Positions 62,701 to 64,000 of a DNA stretch of 64,000 nucleotides are shown piece by piece. The notes under the pieces are model-generated. The model searched no databases, was not told the origin of the DNA, and worked only from the letters and a program-made list of their open reading frames with translations. The position numbers were made by a program, and so were the translations under genes. Source of the DNA: Bacteroidaceae bacterium (GTDB lineage: Bacteria; Bacteroidota; Bacteroidia; Bacteroidales; Bacteroidaceae); assembly GCA_024398435.1 (NCBI GenBank), contig JAKSJD010000005.1, positions 1 to 64,000 on the forward strand, given 5' to 3'. The number at the start of each line of letters is the position of its first letter. The first letter of the stretch is position 1.

Positions 62701-63222
62701 GTAGATAATATGGGAGCATATCCTCACACCATTACAAAACACACCGAAGGCACACACAAAGACTCAAAACTCAACCCTGGCCACAAGAAACCTGCATATG
62801 TAAATATGATTGGACAAATCGACCGTGGTTTAACAAATGCTCTCCAGCCATATGATATCTACTTCAAGTCAGCAGGTCCAGGTTGGGTAACAGACTCCAA
62901 AAGACATATCGGCGACTTCAAGATGGTACCAGAAGGAGGAACAACATATCTGCATTCATGCTCAGCCTACTGGAACGTAGTTGTAGAAGAAGGAAAGTTG
63001 AACAGCGGAGGTTATGTATCTCAAGTGAAATTGGGTTCTGTTGCTGAATTCGATGCTGTTCCTGCTGATCCAACCGCAATCAACGAGATTCAGAATGACA
63101 AGCCTGCACGTATTGTAGTGGATGGTATTTATGACATGAACGGCCGCAAGCTCGACGTTGACCAGAGTCAACTTCCACAAGGCATGTACATTGTGAATGG
63201 TAAGAAAGTGTTGAATAAATAA
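59752..63222 (+). CDS. BspA-like leucine-rich-repeat surface protein (1156 aa)
   Basis: The protein has a signal peptide (LGLILMFGSSAWA). Residues about 180-405 hold three related beta modules of about 75 residues, each opening with YTVEYKGVPAG-type strands. Residues about 560-720 are BspA/TpLRR-type leucine-rich repeats (IKTIQNDAFCGCWNLESFSVP, IKNGAFGGCINMKSFQF, LTSISIPASVTKIGGSAFHGC), which in other bacteria bind host or bacterial ligands. Residues about 820-1100 form a large domain of unknown type. The C-terminus (GIYDMNGRKLDVDQSQLPQGMYIVNGKKVL) resembles a sorting signal. A 360-nt leader precedes it and a 70-residue peptide gene follows after 20 bp. Confidence 0.85.
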   Translation: MKQTISKLALTLGLILMFGSSAWAAPAWDDTATSFSISTEGTTSPNATTWYVMKTGNYYLYKDGSSWKATTTAPDPASLTLTQLKNYAFCFTNGIAIQNATGSYIVASRSGTSRKLSMSNNSANWEQTNSKYYYEGILDNYYLYINNGTPALTTTKTSGADWTMYPIEFIHKTPEYTVEYKGVPAGKTGGFTWNGTASERDGNTITTKLSKDDIVKNIVPTDLNDGSRTSVNIDGTTITITYTYPTEYTVTYVPAEGVTGDFGFSINTSNKNIVSSTAETFKTFEKITKDNAGDYVTPVKVDNCVSTFSVSNDNVITITYLSATQYEVVFVFPEGATVPKACGFTVKNGAEKGANNTFSAIVEGGITATNYTNYITLNDLTGYGWDRDGNPTVSGNTITVKYKARTAQNTFDQGYLRYTVTKTGEVSVKLTDLGKQEATAITIPATVSYGNNTYDVTEIAAFGFTTRYGSSSSSRNADQDKAIAKYLNGKEVTAIGYYTTGTGDNKEATHTWCDHPEERTDDRDLTDMDISDEDFKSSAVSIATGTNSRYSKYFHGFNPNLVSVEFEEGCKIKTIQNDAFCGCWNLESFSVPFSVEEIKNGAFGGCINMKSFQFAVGEVNGIENRTKLTYIADSLFIHCESLTSLRIPEGISKIGNRSFQYMLRINKMELPSTLTEIGGEFMCTALSLTSISIPASVTKIGGSAFHGCEALSDVYLLGPPSSLKMNGEYSNVKTFGSNNAYCAKALNNCTFHVLPQYLYSKEEIAAGYRSKKPTDEGYKEAYNGTYSSDILNSWGTVDGDNSETARADGNYFTSTFPEVKKTYVPGQWVTFCMPESEIFFEITDADGKLANQSFVDLNEETKAKVQKEQSSEIDPTPGGQENFVKERPAATTDAASGFLKYNFEYGWDKYDGFGPGCEVAIMTDAWEDAIDPNLYHARFDLINIDQIQPNTPYLICPMLEEGASQADLNICLWTDEDMRRKEFVDNMGAYPHTITKHTEGTHKDSKLNPGHKKPAYVNMIGQIDRGLTNALQPYDIYFKSAGPGWVTDSKRHIGDFKMVPEGGTTYLHSCSAYWNVVVEEGKLNSGGYVSQVKLGSVAEFDAVPADPTAINEIQNDKPARIVVDGIYDMNGRKLDVDQSQLPQGMYIVNGKKVLNK

Positions 63223-63242
63223 AATGAAAGGAGAACTAAATT

Positions 63243-63455
63243 ATGAAGAAATCATATATAGCACCAGAGCTGAAACTTTCTGAAGGACAACAATGCGAGG
63301 TATTGATGCTGAGCGACCTAAAGCCAAAAGTTGAAGGTGAGGTATTCGACCAAGAGGGAAATTCGCACGGTACAATCGGTTGGGGTGGTTTCGGAAATGA
63401 CAATTTCGGCGATGCCAAGCATCACGGATGGGATGTCTTCGGAGGTGAAGAATAA
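63243..63455 (+). CDS. Short peptide of unknown function (70 aa)
   Basis: The 70-residue product begins MKKSYIAPELKLSEGQQCE and ends in a Gly/Asp/Trp-rich acidic tail (GWGGFGNDNFGDAKHHGWDV). It has one Cys and no signal peptide in the usual sense. The gene sits 20 bp after the BspA-like gene and before a row of hairpins, so it is probably in the same transcript. Small proteins starting MKK-x-Y-x-x-P and ending in a W-rich acidic tail occur in Prevotella genomes as far as I recall, but I know no function. It could be a secreted peptide, a leader for a modification system or a regulatory product; no modifying enzyme is encoded nearby. Confidence 0.65.
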   Translation: MKKSYIAPELKLSEGQQCEVLMLSDLKPKVEGEVFDQEGNSHGTIGWGGFGNDNFGDAKHHGWDVFGGEE

Positions 63456-63499
63456 TCCAAATACATGCCAATTCTCTCGAAAGAGAAATGAAGATATAA

Positions 63500-63602
63500 C
63501 GCTGCGAAGCGTGACGTACTTTTTCTAAGTACTTGAATTTTGTTTATACTATTATCTATTGGGCGTTGATTCACGACAAAGGGTTTGCCTCAAACGTCGT
63601 GA
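63500..63602 (+). other. Row of hairpins after the peptide gene
   Basis: Three hairpins stand in sequence: CGCT/AGCG with a GCGA tetraloop (63500-63511), GTACTT/AAGTAC (63516-63532), and TCACGAC/GTCGTGA with an inner GTTTG/CAAAC helix (63571-63602). They form a structured 3' region of the surface-protein transcript or a separate RNA. Confidence 0.5.
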
Positions 63603-63660
63603 GATGCCAATGAGTCACACTCGAATACAACACACACATAGTTATTTGTTAATTCACTTT

Positions 63661-63687
63661 GTCAGCCTCAGCATTGCTGGGGCTGAC
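63661..63687 (+). terminator. Strong hairpin downstream of the peptide gene
   Basis: Arms GTCAGCC (63661-63667) and GGCTGAC (63681-63687) enclose a further CAGC/GCTG helix with an ATT loop. Followed by ATATTATATA, not a pure T run. Confidence 0.6.
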
Positions 63688-63706
63688 ATATTATATACCG
63701 ACATAA

Positions 63707-63738
63707 AAGAGCCGTAACAATAAAATGCTACGGCTCTT
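63707..63738. terminator. Bidirectional terminator before the rlmD-like gene
   Basis: Arms AAGAGCCGTA (63707-63716) and TACGGCTCTT (63729-63738) form a perfect 10-bp stem extended by AT pairs. It separates the plus-strand peptide transcript from the minus-strand methyltransferase gene. Confidence 0.85.
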
Positions 63739-63779
63739 ATGATAAGTATAATTTTCTTCAAGCTAACGCCCTACTCACT

Positions 63780-64000
63780 CTACTCTCTTCGCTCAAGCAA
63801 CACCACATTCTCCACATGCTGAGTGTGAGGAAACATATCCACTGGCTGAACCTTCACAACACGATATGACCCATCCAACAACTGAAGATCACGAGCCTGA
63901 GTGGCTGGATTGCAACTCACATACACAATCCTCGACGGACTCGCAAACAATATCGTATCTATCACATCCTGATGCATTCCAGCACGAGGAGGATCCGTGA
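63780..64000 (-). CDS. 23S rRNA (uracil-5-)-methyltransferase, C-terminal part (window edge)
   Basis: The frame runs off the right edge of the window, so only the last 73 residues are seen. They contain DPPRAGMHQDVIDTIL, VYVSCNPATQARDL and QPVDMFPHTQHVENVVLLERRE, the active-site end of the RlmD/TrmA family. The catalytic Cys is in YVSCNPAT and the general base region follows it. The family uses S-adenosylmethionine to make 5-methyluridine in rRNA or tRNA. RlmD is the likeliest member for this phylum but TrmA-type or RlmC-type enzymes cannot be excluded from this fragment. Confidence 0.88.
   Translation of the reverse strand, partial: TDPPRAGMHQDVIDTILFASPSRIVYVSCNPATQARDLQLLDGSYRVVKVQPVDMFPHTQHVENVVLLERRE

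Overview
The window reads as chromosomal DNA of a Bacteroidales bacterium, most likely a plant-fibre-degrading member of the Prevotellaceae. The evidence is: repeated Bacteroidetes-type promoters (a TAnnTTTG -7 box with a TTG/TTTG element about 19-20 bp upstream), the long HU-related protein, BspA-like and sorting-domain-like surface proteins, many signal peptides ending in FAQ, and several hemicellulases. No rRNA, tRNA, transposase, phage or CRISPR locus was recognised.

Left part (1-9.6 kb): an HU-like DNA-binding protein behind a 22-bp palindromic repeat array, the Tex RNA-binding factor, and a tight recA-mtnN-luxS cluster joining recombination to S-adenosylhomocysteine recycling. Then come a secreted alpha/beta hydrolase, a ROK glucokinase, a pair of unknown envelope proteins and rsmI. 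From 10 to 20 kb: mazG, a TonB-receptor-like outer-membrane protein paired with a membrane-tethered winged-helix regulator, a large secreted protein, and an RNA/protein maturation cluster (rsmE, pncC, tsaD, map).

The 20-31 kb stretch holds carbohydrate genes (CE15-like esterase, SGNH hydrolase, GH36 alpha-galactosidase) and an ilvD-ilvB-ilvN-ilvC operon for branched-chain amino acids. About 0.5 kb of nested inverted repeats lies upstream of ilvD, with two similar promoters facing outward, one of them driving a hairpin RNA candidate. From 31.9 to 38.6 kb lie two secreted proteins in tandem: a GH43-SGNH fusion and a 1659-residue protein ending in a tyrosine-phosphatase-like domain.

From 39 to 51 kb the genes are conserved housekeeping and envelope genes: lon, tgt, then lptG, coaX, an outer-membrane protein, a TPR protein, lptC and a PpiD-like foldase. 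From 51 to 59 kb there are GH51 and GH2 glycosidases, a FucP-type sugar transporter and an unusual nucleotidyltransferase/GHMP-kinase fusion. The right end holds a roughly 300-nt structured leader, a BspA-like leucine-rich-repeat surface protein, a 70-residue peptide gene and the 3' part of a 23S rRNA uracil methyltransferase gene.

The less explained features are intergenic. Four arrays have periods of 21-22 bp but unrelated unit sequences. A terminator-like hairpin family occurs at four sites. A 93-bp element occurs twice with its core in opposite orientations but its flanks in the same orientation. Two loci look like non-coding RNAs. Functions are family assignments read from the sequence by eye; no database or folding program was run.
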